Source: Azorinus chamasolen (lineage: Eukaryota; Mollusca; Bivalvia; Cardiida; Solecurtidae). From it: a stretch of DNA of 64,000 nt. Of the stretch, positions 1 through 10,878 are shown one piece after another. The notes below the pieces were generated by a model that saw only the letters and a program-made list of their open reading frames with translations, was not told the origin of the DNA and did no database searches. A program made the position numbers and the translations under genes. Numbering within the stretch: the stretch's first letter is position 1; the number at the start of each line of letters is the position of its first letter. The DNA is taken from positions 27,189,358 to 27,253,357 of the forward strand of contig OY755242.1 of NCBI GenBank assembly GCA_963576725.1, read 5' to 3'.

Positions 1-258
1 TACTGGACAATTCACCGTCCCAGTTTGTGAAACTCAGAGTCTCATAAGAATCTGACTGACAAATTTAGCCCTTCACTGCTGTCATTTGAATCTCGGTCTT
101 CAAGGTCATTAGATTTTTCCTGTGAGGAAACCTTCCAGCTGGCTTGCAGTAGGTATAAACGCGGATGAGACAATGCAATTTGTTCCATGCTTGGAAAAAC
201 CTCAGGAGTCCTCCTCCACCAGTAATTAGCTGGACATTGAGATGTGACTGAAATACTG

Positions 259-494
259 TTAACCCTTTCCCTGGTCTATATTTATTCAAAATTTCAATAC
301 CTAAATAAAATAGTTATAATGAAATATGGAAAGTGGAAAATTGTAGCCATTTTAGAAAGTAAAGAAACAGACCTTTCAAATTCTATTAGCAAACAGAGCA
401 GACCCTGATCAGACGGCTCCTCTAGGAGCCATCTGATCTGGGTCTACTCTGTTTGCAAATGTGTGAAAACACGTTTATATGAGGAAAGGGTTAA
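259..494 (-). mobile_element. MITE family A copy
   Basis: TTAA-bounded; CCCTTTCCCT end and complementary GGAAAGGG end. The core palindrome runs from GCAAACAGAG to CTCTGTTTGC around GCTCCTCTAGGAGC. Confidence 0.8.
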
Positions 495-533
495 ACCTTT
501 AACTCGATTAAAGAAAAGGGGTGATTTCAAATA

Positions 534-706
534 TTAACCCTTTACTCCATGAATATTTATGTAAGAAATATAAGACATCATGGCTATTGATTAGATTAAC
601 TGTTTTTAATAGCACATAGACACTGGAAATTTTGGCCATTGCAGAAACTGTATTGTATCATAAGCAAACAAAGTAGATCCTGATCAGACGTCTCCTAATT
701 CTAGAG
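534..706 (+). mobile_element. MITE family E copy, right part lost
   Basis: Starts TTAACCCTTTACTCCATG and runs to the core (TAGATCCTGATCAGACG), then ends without its second arm. Confidence 0.6.
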
Positions 707-798
707 AAGCCTTGAGCTTGGTGTATTTTTGTCATTTGGTCCTCTTACATGGGTAGTTTGTGTCACAAACTTGGAAAGTTGCAATCAAGGCTGCCGTG

Positions 799-799
<1 letters not shown>

Positions 800-848
<49 letters not shown>
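800..848. repeat. Poly-G tract (49 G)
   Basis: An uninterrupted run of 49 G. It is followed by TTCATCACCTTTAGTGATAG and TTCTAGTT, which match the 3' end of the element at 47113-47908, where the same place has only GGGGG. The run is probably an expansion of that short G run. Confidence 0.9.
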
Positions 849-849
<1 letters not shown>

Positions 850-912
850 ATTCATCACCTTTAGTGATAGTTCTAGTTGAGACTCCTGTAGGAGCTATCC
901 TTTTGGTTCTGT

Positions 913-1151
913 TTAACCCTTTCCTTGTTCTATGTTTATTCCAAATTCAATACATACAGAATATTCATAGGCAAAATAATGATAGAAGGTAAAACATTGT
1001 AGTTGTTAGAAAGAATCAAGAAACAGATTACTATCAAATTCCATTAGCAAACAGCAGACCTTGATCGGATCATTCCTATAGGAACTGTCTGATCTGGGTC
1101 TACTTTGTTTGCAAATGCGTGAAAAGGCATTCATTTGAAAGAAAGGGTTAA
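913..1151 (-). mobile_element. MITE family A copy
   Basis: TTAA on both sides, CCCTTTCCTTG left end and AAAGAAAGGG right end, with a degenerate GCAAACAG core. Confidence 0.75.
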
Positions 1152-1422
1152 AGTTATCAAAATGGTTATCAAAACGGACTACTCAGCTTTACACAACATT
1201 AGATATCGATAACTTAGTGGCCTAATATCTTTGATACAGGTTACGTAACAAAATTTGTGTGGAATTAAAAAGGTTATTTTTCTCTGTTTGTACTTTTATC
1301 TTACATAATTATATAGTATCCCCCAGTTTCAGAACATCCAATCTCTCCACTTTATGGGTTTGTCAAACTGAATACTGCTTTGGCCCTTTATATTACTCCT
1401 TGACTATTATCATGAATATTAA

Positions 1423-1659
1423 TTAACCCTTCTCTTTGCTGAATTCTAAAACACATTTCTCCTTCTTTACCCATGCCCTGTTGTATAATTACATATATCT
1501 TAAATGTGTACAAGTATATCACTGTGCAATCACTGCTGTGGAGTGCACTGGTTGCACAATAAACTTGTAAATAGTGCAGACCCTGATGAGACAGCTCCTG
1601 CAGGAGCTGTCTCATCTGGGTCTTCACTATTTACAGGTGAATAGCAAGAGAAGGGTTAA
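1423..1659 (+). mobile_element. MITE family D copy
   Basis: TTAACCCTTCTCTTTGCTG start and AGAAGGGTTAA end. The stem GCAGACCCTGATGAGACAG centres on GCTCCTGCAGGAGC. Closely matches copies at 36885 and 63018. Confidence 0.8.
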
Positions 1660-1916
1660 ATGATGTTTTATACTGGCTTGTGACTAGAGGACATGTTGAC
1701 CATGGCAGATACAAAATTTAGAATCAAATATATATTATTCCATTATGAAGTGAATAGTGCTGGGTCCATTAGGTTATAAAACTTCTGAGTCTGAGTCTGA
1801 GTCAGGTCATTCTCAAGTACCTGATCAATCAGATACTTGAGAAAGATCTCAGACTCAAGTAAAAGGTTTTATAAGCTAATGGGTCAGACTCTGATCAGAC
1901 TGCTCTGGCATAAACA

Positions 1917-2806
1917 GGAGCTTTTTGATCTGGGTCTACTCTATTGCAGTCTGATCTGGGTCTACTCTGGTGCAGTCTTATCTAGCTCTACGCTGGTGCA
2001 GTCTGATCTGGGTCTACTCTGGTGCAGTCTGACCCGAGTAACTACTCTGGTGCAGTCTGATCTGGGTCTACTCTAGTGCAGTCTGATCTGGGTCTACTCT
2101 GGTGCAGTCTGATCTGGGTCTACTCTGGTGCAGTCTGATCTGGGTCTACTATGGAACTGTCTGATCTGGGTCTACTCTGGTGCTGTCTGATATGGGTCTT
2201 CTCAGGTGCTGTCTGATCTGAGTCTACTTGGGTGTTGTCTGATCTGGGTCTACTCTGGTGCTGTCTGATCTGGGTCTACTCTGGTGCTGTCTGATCTGGG
2301 TCTACTATGGCACTGTCTGATCTTTGTCTACTCTGGTGCTGTCTGATCTGGGTCTACTATGGAACTGTCTGATCTGGGTCTACTCTGGTTCTGTCTGATC
2401 TGGGTCTACTCTGATGCTGTCTAATCTGTGTCTACTCTGGTGCTGTCTGATCTGGGTCTATTCTGGTGCTGTCTGATCTGGGTCTACTCTGGTACTGTCT
2501 AATCTGGGTCTACTCTGATTCTGTCTGATCTGGGTCTATGCTGATGCTGTCTGATCAGGGTCTACTCAGGTGCTGTCTGATCTGGGTCTACTCTGGTGGT
2601 CTGATCTAGGTCTACTCTGGTGATGTCTGATCTGGGTCTACTCTGGTGCTGTCTGATCTAGGTCTGATCTAGTGCTGTCTGATCTTGGTCTTCTCTGTTG
2701 TCTGATATGGCTCTACTCTGGTGCTGTGTGATCTGGCTCTTCTCTGGTGCTGTCTGTTCTTGGTCTACTCTGGTTCTGTCTGATCTGGCTCTACTCAGGT
2801 GCAAAG
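1917..2806. repeat. 26-bp minisatellite derived from a MITE arm
   Basis: More than 30 imperfect copies of CTGATCTGGGTCTACTCTG plus GTGCTGT. The first 19 bases are the right arm of the family A/E stem, so the array grew out of a MITE remnant. No protein is supported here. Confidence 0.9.
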
Positions 2807-3012
2807 GCATTGCATTAGGAGTTAAAATGAAACTAATGGTCAGAAGACACTCATAAAACTGCTCATAGGATCAGTTAATTTATCTGGATCTAAGCTTTTA
2901 TAAATTGTTTGATTTAATATTTACATGTAAGATAAAAGTTTTCTGTTATATTGCTTTATTAGCCCTTTGGATGCTGAGTATTCAGTGTGGAATGACCTGT
3001 CCACTTCAGTGT

Positions 3013-3270
3013 TTAACCTATTCATTGTCCTATGTTTATTCAAAATTTCAATACCTACTGAATATTCATGGACAAAATAGTTATAATGAAATATGGAAGA
3101 TGGAACATTGTAGCAATTTTAGAAAGTAAAGAAACAGATTTATCAAATTCTATTAGCAAACAGAGTAGAAACCTGATCAGACGGCCCCTATATAGGAGCT
3201 GATCCATCTGATCTGTGTCTACTCTGTTTGCAAGTGCATGAAAACACATTTATATGAAGGAAAGGGATAA
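3013..3270 (-). mobile_element. MITE family A copy, abutting family E
   Basis: Starts TTAACCTATTCATTGTCC and ends GGAAAGGGATAA, which also serves as the left boundary of the next element. Confidence 0.7.
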
Positions 3271-3520
3271 CCCTTTACTCCATGAATATTCATGTATGAA
3301 ATGATGACATCATGAATATAAATTGGATTAATTTTTAAAAATGGCACATTTACACATAAAATTGTTGCCAATGGAGAGACTATAGAATCAGATTTATACT
3401 ATTCAATAAGCAAACAGAGTAGACCCTGATCTGATGGCTCCTAAAGATGCCATCTGATTTGGGTCTACTCTGTTTGCAACAGTGTAGGTGCAGACATAAT
3501 TTATAGAGGAAAAGGTTGAA
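3267..3520 (+). mobile_element. MITE family E copy
   Basis: ATAACCCTTTACTCCATG start and AAAGGTTGAA end; the core GACCCTGATCTGATGGCTCC pairs with a TTTGGGTC arm. Confidence 0.7.
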
Positions 3521-4163
3521 GACTGTTCAGTATGTTATACTTTTTGAAACTAGCGAATATTGAATGACAAACAGTGCAGACACTAGAGGAGACATCTGAT
3601 CTGGGTCTACACTGTATGCCAAACCAGTTCACATGCTTCTCATATTCAAAGGATGAAGACAGTAATTTGACTAAAGAAATTGTACAGATTGTTAAATTTG
3701 TTGTGTAGGATATTAGCCAGTAGATTTGATTTCACAATATCTTTTGTTAACGTGCTGGATGTTTTGTTACATTCTGACAGGGATTATAAGCTGTGTATTT
3801 TGTAAACATGGCCTGGTTTAGTCTATATTCAAAAATAGGATTGCTGTTTTTTGAATGATTTTTGGAGGAATTCCTCAAACTACTAACAGTATCCATGTAA
3901 TAATATATGATTCAATATGTAAAATGTGTTGTACATGTAATTGGCAATAATTATCACACCCCTATAGCGGTTCATTCCATTATGTCGCACGTTCAGATGT
4001 CTATTTATAGATACAGGTACTGGTATACGGGCTTTTTGAATGTCATAAACAACTTGTTTACAATATGACTGCAAACCTATCACTCCGTGAATACCCTTCT
4101 ATATAACCTTCATAAAATGTCTGCTGCAATTTTCAGTGGTGTCAGGTCAAATTGGCAGGATAA

Positions 4164-4599
4164 TAACCCCTTTAAAGCTTTCAAATGGCAACGTGAATAT
4201 TAATTAGATCAATTATTGTTATAATAGCTCATGGACATGGCAGAAACTTTAGAATCAGATCACTGTTGTATCAATTAATAAGCAAACAGAGCAGACCCTT
4301 AGTCAGACAGCTCCTATAGGAGCCTTCTGATCTGGGTCTACTACAGTAAAACCTTTCTATAACAGTCACTAAATTGTGTTAATTAGTTGGTATTTAGGGC
4401 AGGTGACTGTTTAAAGCAAGGTGAAAGTAGAACAGAATGCTCCTATAGGAGTGTTCTGTTTTACTTTCACCTTGCTTTAAGTAGCTACCTGCCTTTAACA
4501 CAAAATACTGGATGTAATTTAGTGGACATTATAGAGAGGTTTTACTGTAGCTCTGTTTGCAAAGGTGTAGAAAAGCGTATTTATGGAGCAACAGGTTAA
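4164..4599 (+). mobile_element. MITE family E copy split by family C
   Basis: The left half (to 4343) and right half (from 4548, CTCTGTTTGCAAAGG to GGTTAA) are separated by a family C insertion within the stem. Confidence 0.6.
4344..4547. mobile_element. MITE family C copy inside a family E MITE
   Basis: CAGTAAAACCTTTCTATAA to GAGAGGTTTTACTG, flanked by TA on both sides. The core is a perfect hairpin of GTAGAACAGAATGCTCC around CTCCTATAGGAG. Confidence 0.8.
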
Positions 4600-5030
4600 T
4601 TCTTATCATGCTAGCACTGGTATTATCTCTAAGATATAGACTGGATGCCCAGTAACTCGATCAGCGTCTCAGCATGCAGCATGCAAAATGCTTGACACTC
4701 TCACTGAAGTTTGGGAAAAATTAGAGAAAAAGAACTTTAAGAATTGTTGCAGACAATTTTTTTTAGCTGATTACAATTACTTAGCATGCAAATATATAGC
4801 ATCTCTGTAACAAAATACTCTTTATAGCAGTATTCTTAAGGCCAAACATTTTTGTGGTTACCACTTTGGGATGATAATAAGATAAAACACAACGTTTGAA
4901 ACAGCATATTCTAATCAGCATTTTAGTTTCCCTGAAAAGGGTCATAGGCAGAGAAAAGGGTCATAGGGAGACAGTGTAGACATACTCCTTTAGGAGGCCC
5001 CTGATAAGGGTCAGTACAGTTTACAGTAGA

Positions 5031-5430
5031 ACCTGTTTTAAGCAGTCATTCATTATTGATCATAGGAGTATTCAAAAGCAGGTGGTTGCTTAATTCATTA
5101 CAAAAGTAATGCAGAAAGCTCCTATAGGAACTTTCTGCATTACTTTTTACCTGCATTAAGCTACCACCTGCATTAACTCATGCCTTTATAGAAATACCAT
5201 TTCACATATTTGCAAACATAGTAGACCCAGATCAGATGGCACCTACAGGAGCCATCTGATCAGGGTCTGCTCTGTTTGCTAATGGAATTTGATAGTTCTG
5301 TTTCTTTACTTTCTAAAATTGCTACAATGTTCAACCTTTCATATTTCATTATAATTACTTTGTTGATATTTATTGATCAGTACCAATTGGTATTGAAATT
5401 TGGAATAAATGTAGAACAGGGAAAGGGCAA
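5031..5430 (+). mobile_element. Degraded family C followed by family A remnant
   Basis: CAGTAGAACCTGTTTTAAGC with a GAAAGCTCCTATAGGAACTTTC hairpin split across 5110-5140, then a family A core (5205-5290) and its right end GAACAGGGAAAGGG at about 5427. Confidence 0.5.
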
Positions 5431-5477
5431 ATGTGGTTAGCGATGCAGAGTCATAATAGCTCTATTGTTGTAGTAGA

Positions 5478-6040
5478 CATATTGTTAAGGCTGACGTTGG
5501 AGTACATTGTGTAGGCTGACGTTGGAGTACATTGTGAAGTGACTGACGTTGGAGTACATTGTGTAGGCTGACATTGGAGTACATTGTGAAGTGACTGACG
5601 TTGGAGTACATTGTGTAGGCTGACATTGGAGTACATTGTGAAGGCTGACGGAGTACATTGTGTAGGCTTATGTTGGAATACATTGTGTAGGCTGACGTTT
5701 GAGTACATTGTGTAGGCTGACGTTGGAGTACATTGTGAAGTGACTGACGTTGGAGTACATTGTGTAGGCTGACATTGGAGTACATTGTGAAGTGACTGAC
5801 GTTGGAGTACATTGTGTAGGCTGACATTGGAGTACATTGTGAAGGCTGACGGAGTACATTGTGTAGGCTTATGTTGGAATACATTGTGTAGGCTGATGTT
5901 GGAATACACCATGTAGGCTGATGTTGGAGTACATTGTGTAGGCTGATGTTGGAATACACTGTGTAGGCTGATGTTGGAATACACTGTGTAGGCTGATGTT
6001 GGAGTACATTGTGTAGGCTAATGATGGAGTACATTGTATT
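5478..6040. repeat. 25-bp minisatellite with higher-order repeats
   Basis: Unit GCTGACGTTGGAGTACATTG plus TGTAG, about 22 copies. A block of about 190 bp is repeated (5505-5690 and 5690-5880), including two short truncated units at 5650 and 5850. Because 25 is not a multiple of 3 and the unit has no minus-strand stop, long antisense frames arise by chance in all three phases. Confidence 0.9.
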
Positions 6041-6049
6041 TTTTATATA

Positions 6050-6125
6050 CAGTAAAACCTGTGTTAAGCGGCCAGTCAAGGGAAGCGGCCAAATTGACCA
6101 CTTAAGCGAGGTGACCACTTAATCG
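6050..6125 (+). mobile_element. TIR fragment of a pogo/mariner-type element
   Basis: CAGTAAAACCTGTGTTAAGC with repeated AAGCGGCCA/GTGACCACTTAA motifs. It has a family C-like start but a different body; the right end is not seen. Confidence 0.4.
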
Positions 6126-6289
6126 AGGGTCGGATATTTGGGGAGATATTTCTGTTTGGTGACAGACAAACGTAAAAGATATCTACATGTACTTTAATGC
6201 CTTATCCAACAGATTATGTATTTTAGACCCGAAAAATCATTGTTAGGATCCAAAGTGTTTGACAGCCTTTAATCCATAAATACACCTTA

Positions 6290-6760
6290 AAATTGTGAAC
6301 AGTGTACACCCAGATCATATAGTTTCTGTAGGAGCTGTCTCAGAATAGGCTCTGCTCTGTTTACATCAGTGATATAGTATAATGCTCCCTCCCAACAACG
6401 GCCCTCTCAATAACGATTCCCTCCTTACAACAATGCATGTCACTGTTTCCGAAACAACCTTTTTCCATCGTATTTTCTTTATGCCTCGATCAAACCCTAT
6501 ATTGTGACCACTCTTTAGAATCGTCACAAAGTGACGAGGCATAACGGTTTTAGTTCTCGAAATACACTAGATCTGGGGATCTGCAAACAAGCTAATTATG
6601 TTTGATTTTCCCTCCCTATATCAACTCCCTCTGAACAACACATACAATATTCGTATCCCAAAGGGTGTCGTTGTAGAGAGGGAGCACTGTATAGATATGA
6701 TTTTACAGTTTCTGCCATGGCCAAACATTTTCGTGTTAATGTTCTATTATAATAATTATT
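6290..6760 (-). mobile_element. Family E remnant interrupted by a TA-type element
   Basis: Stem fragments ACCCAGATCATATAG and GGCTCTGCTCTGTTTAC, then after 6689 the flank GATTTTACAGTTTCTGCC typical of family E. Confidence 0.45.
6380..6689. mobile_element. 310-bp element with AGTGCTCCCTC terminal repeats
   Basis: Left end AATGCTCCCTCCCAACAACG and right end complementary to AGTGCTCCCTCTCTACAACG, flanked by TA on both sides. This TA target suggests a Tc1/mariner-type non-autonomous element. No ORF. Confidence 0.6.
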
Positions 6761-6829
6761 CTTTTATATAATGTTCATGGTGTAAAGTGATAATTCTGCT
6801 CCATAACTATGCCTTTTAAATTTAATACC

Positions 6830-7586
6830 TTTGCAAAAAGAGCGCAGACCCAGATCAGATGACTGACCTGAAGGAGCCGTTTGATCAGGGTCTGCTCTGT
6901 GTGCCTATTGCATAGTACATGTATAGATCTTATTCTACAGCTTTTGTCAGGGCCAAAAATCCCCTTATTCATAATTCACTATAAAAATTATCATTATTTC
7001 TTACATGAATTTCCATGACATGTCTGACGGCTTAACCCATAACCCATTCCTCCATAGGCTGTTTTTATATCCAACCTCTTTCATTGAATCTACCGAAACT
7101 AATAGGAGCATTAACTAGAGAAAAGGAAAATTTTAAAATTTTGTAGTTTGAAACCATTGTGATAAATAGAGCATTTTAACACAATGGTATTACAGAGGCG
7201 TAGAAAGGTGTATTTATAGAGGAAAGGGTTAATATGTACTAAATGTGGCCTGACTCGCATTTGCAAATATCTTGGATCCTGATAATCAAAGACGCGGAGT
7301 AACTTGGCATCACCTCAGGATCCATTGGCTGTTTGACACTCGGTTAACAATTTCTCAAATGCTTGTGCGAATCAGACGTTTAGTGAAAAATGCCTCATTA
7401 GTCAGAATTTTAGCAGACATATTTTCTGAACAGAAGGGTTAATTGACTCCCCATCACCTTTTATTGAAAATCCATTTACTTTGTGAATTTGAGCAGGTGG
7501 GTTTTATGGATGAAAGTGATGAAATGATGATATAGGGTGCTGTACGTGCAAGGAAATTTTACTCACAGTTGAATATCTAATGATTT
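6830..7586. other. Gene-free, scattered MITE fragments
   Basis: A family E-like stem lies at 6846-6905 and a family B fragment at 7075-7235. A family F-like arm (CTTGGATCCTGATAATC) is near 7272. I see nothing coding. Confidence 0.5.
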
Positions 7587-7801
7587 TTAACCCCTGTCCT
7601 TCATATAAATCTTTTCACACATTCGCAAATTGAGTGGCCCCACAGGAGCCATCTCATCTGGGTCCACTCTGTTTGCTAATGGAATTTGATAGATATTTTT
7701 CTTTAGCTCCTAAAATGGCTACAATGTTTTATCTTCCATATTTCATAATTAACTGTTTTGTATTGAGATTTGGAATAGATATAGAACAGGGAAAGTGTTT
7801 T
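7587..7801 (+). mobile_element. MITE family A copy, degraded stem
   Basis: TTAACCCCTGTCCTTCATAT start, GAACAGGGAAAGTG end; half of the left arm is lost. Confidence 0.6.
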
Positions 7802-7869
7802 ATTTTCTGAAAACTGTCAAGAAGATACCAAACTGATTCATTCAACTTTACAAACTGACGGAGATGGTA

Positions 7870-8072
7870 CAGTAAAACCTCTCTTAACCGGAATTCTAGT
7901 AGAGGAACATTTAGATAGTAGAGGCAGGTGACTGCTTAATGCAGGATGAAAGTCATGCAGAAAGCTCCTCTAGGAGCTTTCTGCATGACTTCCATCCTGC
8001 ATTAAGCTGTCACCTGTCTCCAAGACCGATATTTATACTAAAATTAACGTCCGGTTAAGAGAGGTTTTACTG
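7870..8072. mobile_element. MITE family C2 copy
   Basis: CAGTAAAACCTCTCTTAACC to GGTTAAGAGAGGTTTTACTG, with TA on both sides. The core hairpin ATGCAGAAAGCTCC centres on CTCCTCTAGGAG. Confidence 0.82.
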
Positions 8073-9526
8073 TATCTAGTTAAGTGATCAGAGTGTTAAG
8101 CAGTGCTGGATCCAGAAGAGTTGCCAATTTATTAGGAAAATTCTTAACTGGATACAAAACTTCGTTTGATTTCTCTACTAGAGTGCAGTGTAATCCTGTT
8201 GTTTGCGACATTTAAATTTTTTGGCATTAGCAAACAGCCTGGATCCAGATCAGACACTCAGTTTTTGTTGTATTGGATCAAGATTTGTACACATTACTGA
8301 CTTAGTTGTGTCAGTGAAGAGAATTGACCTGTCTACAGCAGTTTGTTTTCTCTTGTAATTGTCTTGAAAAATTAATTACATGTATCATGTGCCGTCTACA
8401 TAATCTGACTCTTATCCATTTTATCATTGTTTCCAATTAGAAGGTCAGGAATAAATGACAGATTTTTTGTACAGGAATTTTAGACCTAAAAGTTATATCA
8501 GTTGTTGTATATTGGCGACAATTCCCATTTCGTCTACTTTTTTGGCAATGAAGAAATTGTTCCCATTTTGTCTACTCCTACAGTCAAGTCATTATGTTTT
8601 ACGTAAATATTGAAGGAGTAAAGGGTTAAACATATCACTGCCAGTGGAGCAAAGTATTGATAACCGAATTAATTCTGGGTCTATTCTGTTTGCAAAGGTA
8701 TAGAAAGCATAAGTATAGAGTAAAGGGTTAAACTACAGGTAGATAAATAGGAGATACAGCAGTCTTGCATTACACCTGTGGTATGCGTGGGCTTTCGACA
8801 ATGATTGTGTAGTAAAATATCCTGATTTGTAACACAACTTGAGCCCTTACAGTGTTGGACACGAGTCACTAATGTCCGTTGCAAACAATGTAGACCCTGA
8901 TGAGAGGGCTCCTAGAGGAGCTCACTCATCAGGGTCTGCACTGTTTGTCATGTTACACTTTTCTTTAGAAACATCTCTAAATATAATGAGTCACCATAAG
9001 CTTGACCTGTTTGAATTTTGGAAAATAGTCCATTTGAAAATTCAGCTTTGCAAGGATTAGTGCACACATAATTACAGTTGGTTGTAAAATCAGTCCTAAG
9101 CATGTTGCCTCATTGTATAGTGGTTTTGTAATATTGTTTACTCATTTACCCTGTAAATGCATTTGTAAACAGTCTGGATCCAGACTAGACACCAGTTAAC
9201 TGCGTCTCAGCATGGTCCACTGTTTGCCTCTCAGTCAATAATTTCTCAAAAGCTTGAATGAATTTGAAGAAAGTAAAAAACATTGCAACCAATTGGAGGT
9301 AAGCAGATAACAGAAGCATTTAAATAAACAGGAAGATTTTCAGGTCATACCTGCAAGTTGATATGACTGTGTGGGCAGGTTGGTTTGTACTGACTCCATG
9401 TTAGACTATCATATACTGGGTCAAAATCGTGAATAGGCTAATCTTTGCTTACCCTAATTGTGGTAAGTATTCAGACAAACCATGCAGGGTCTTTACTGTT
9501 TGCTACTGTGTGAGTCTAATGTAAGT
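8073..9526. other. Gene-free; degraded palindromic remnants
   Basis: A hairpin remnant at 8880-8948 (GTAGACCCTGATGAGAGGGC, apex GCTCCTAGAGGAGC) and family F-like fragments near 8230 and 9170. The rest is unremarkable AT-rich DNA. Confidence 0.5.
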
Positions 9527-9779
9527 TTAACTCTTTCCCTCATATAAACACCTTTTCACGCATTTGCAAACAGAGTAGACCCAGATCGGACGGCTCCTAC
9601 AGGAGTAAATGTCCGATCAGGGTCTTCTCTGTTTGCTAATAGAATTTGATAGATATGTTTATTTAGTTTCTTAAATGGCTACAATGTTCCACATTCCATA
9701 TTTCATTATTAACTGTTTTTTTTCCATGAATATTCAGTAAAGTATTGAAATTTGGGAAAAACATAGAATAGGGACAAGG
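9527..9779 (+). mobile_element. MITE family A copy
   Basis: TTAACTCTTTCCCTCATAT start; stem GTAGACCCAGATCGGACGGC; end AATAGGGACAAGG. Confidence 0.75.
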
Positions 9780-10022
9780 CTGACTCAGTGGTAAGCAAGG
9801 AAAATTTCTTTTTATGAGGGAAACCCGTTGCCCTTTATTCCATAAATGTGCCTTTTTAAACAGATCTAGTGTAGATGAGACAGCTCCTGTAGGATCAGTG
9901 TCTGCTCTGTAGGCTTATGAAATTCTACAGTTTCTATTTGGCCAAAAGTTCCCATGTCCATGTGCCATTTTAAAAGTTTTCTTATTTATATTCTTGATGT
10001 TATTATTTCTTATGTATATTTC

Positions 10023-10274
10023 TTTACCCTTTCCCTCATATAAACGTGTTTTCACGCATTTGCAAACAGAGTAGACCCAGATCAGACGGCTCCTAGGAGA
10101 GCCGTCTGATCAGGGTCTACTCTGTTTGCTAATAGAATTTGATAGATCTGTCTCTTTGCTTTCTAAAATTTCTACAATATTCCACCTTCCATATTTCTTT
10201 ATAACTATTATGTCAATGAATATTCAGTAGATATATTGCAATTTGGTTTAAATATAGAACAGGGAAAGGGTTGA
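10023..10274 (+). mobile_element. MITE family A copy
   Basis: Starts CCCTTTCCCTCATATAAACG and ends GAACAGGGAAAGGG; the TTAA flanks have mutated to TTTA and TTGA. Confidence 0.82.
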
Positions 10275-10394
10275 ATTTCACATATGAATATTCATGGAGT
10301 AAAGGGTTAAATCAATGGGTTAAATCAATGCATTTAGGCATCACAAAGTGTTTATCAAGTAAAGGGTTAAGAAAAAAAATGTGACTAGATTTGT

Positions 10395-10644
10395 TTAACC
10401 CTTTCCCTCATATAAACGTGTTTTCACGCATTTGCAAACAGAGTAAACCCAGATCAGACGGCTCCTAGAGGAGCCGTCTGATCAGGGTCTGCTCTGTTTG
10501 CTAATAGAATTCGATAGATCTGTTTCTTTACTTTTTAAAATGTCCACAATGCTCCACCTTCAAGATTTCTTTATATCTATTTTGTTAATGAATATTCAGT
10601 AGGTATTGAAATGTGGCCTAAAAACAGAACAGGGAAAGGGTTAA
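10395..10644 (+). mobile_element. MITE family A copy just upstream of exon 1
   Basis: A 250-bp unit with intact TTAA on both sides. Its right end is 66 bp from the exon 1 acceptor, so it sits next to the branch-point region of a presumed 5' UTR intron. Confidence 0.88.
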
Positions 10645-10735
10645 GATCATTTAGATTAACTGGTAGATGAAATTTCTTATATATGTAGATTGTTTCTTTT
10701 TTTTATTCAGAAAATGGTGGATTGACCCATTCGTC

Positions 10736-10878
10736 ATGCAGATCAACATACTAGTTGTGTTTGTATTTCTTCTAAGTTTGTCATCTTGCGTTGGACGTTC
10801 TTTACTTACTACAACACAGAGCATCACACCTTGGGTAGGTCCAGGGATAGGTCCACGCTCCAATGAAACTGGAAGATT
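10736..10878 (+). CDS. Exon 1 (coding part): start codon and signal peptide
   Basis: ATG at 10736 opens a hydrophobic leader (residues 3-17, then SSCVG) followed by a Thr/Pro-rich N-terminus with N43-E-T. A good acceptor (T-rich tract ending in AG at 10710) lies 25 bp upstream, so this is probably the second transcribed exon and a non-coding 5' exon lies further upstream. An ATG at 10714 meets a stop after three codons, leaving 10736 as the sensible start. The donor is GTAAGT at 10879, phase 2. A family A MITE ends 66 bp before the acceptor. Confidence 0.8.

Noticed and set aside
729..992. Frame with a poly-Gly stretch
   Set aside because: The glycines are simply the 49-G run; the rest is MITE.
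1837..2076. Plus-strand frame in the 26-bp array
   Set aside because: A repeat-driven frame within MITE-derived satellite.
5451..6118. Long minus-strand frames (218 and 177 codons)
   Set aside because: They are caused by a stop-free 25-bp tandem repeat and are open in all three frames with no start context, domain or splice signals.
10667..10735. Upstream ATG at 10667 as the gene start
   Set aside because: It lies before a strong acceptor (AG at 10710) and would put a T-tract-encoded Phe run ahead of the signal peptide; 10736 gives a normal leader.
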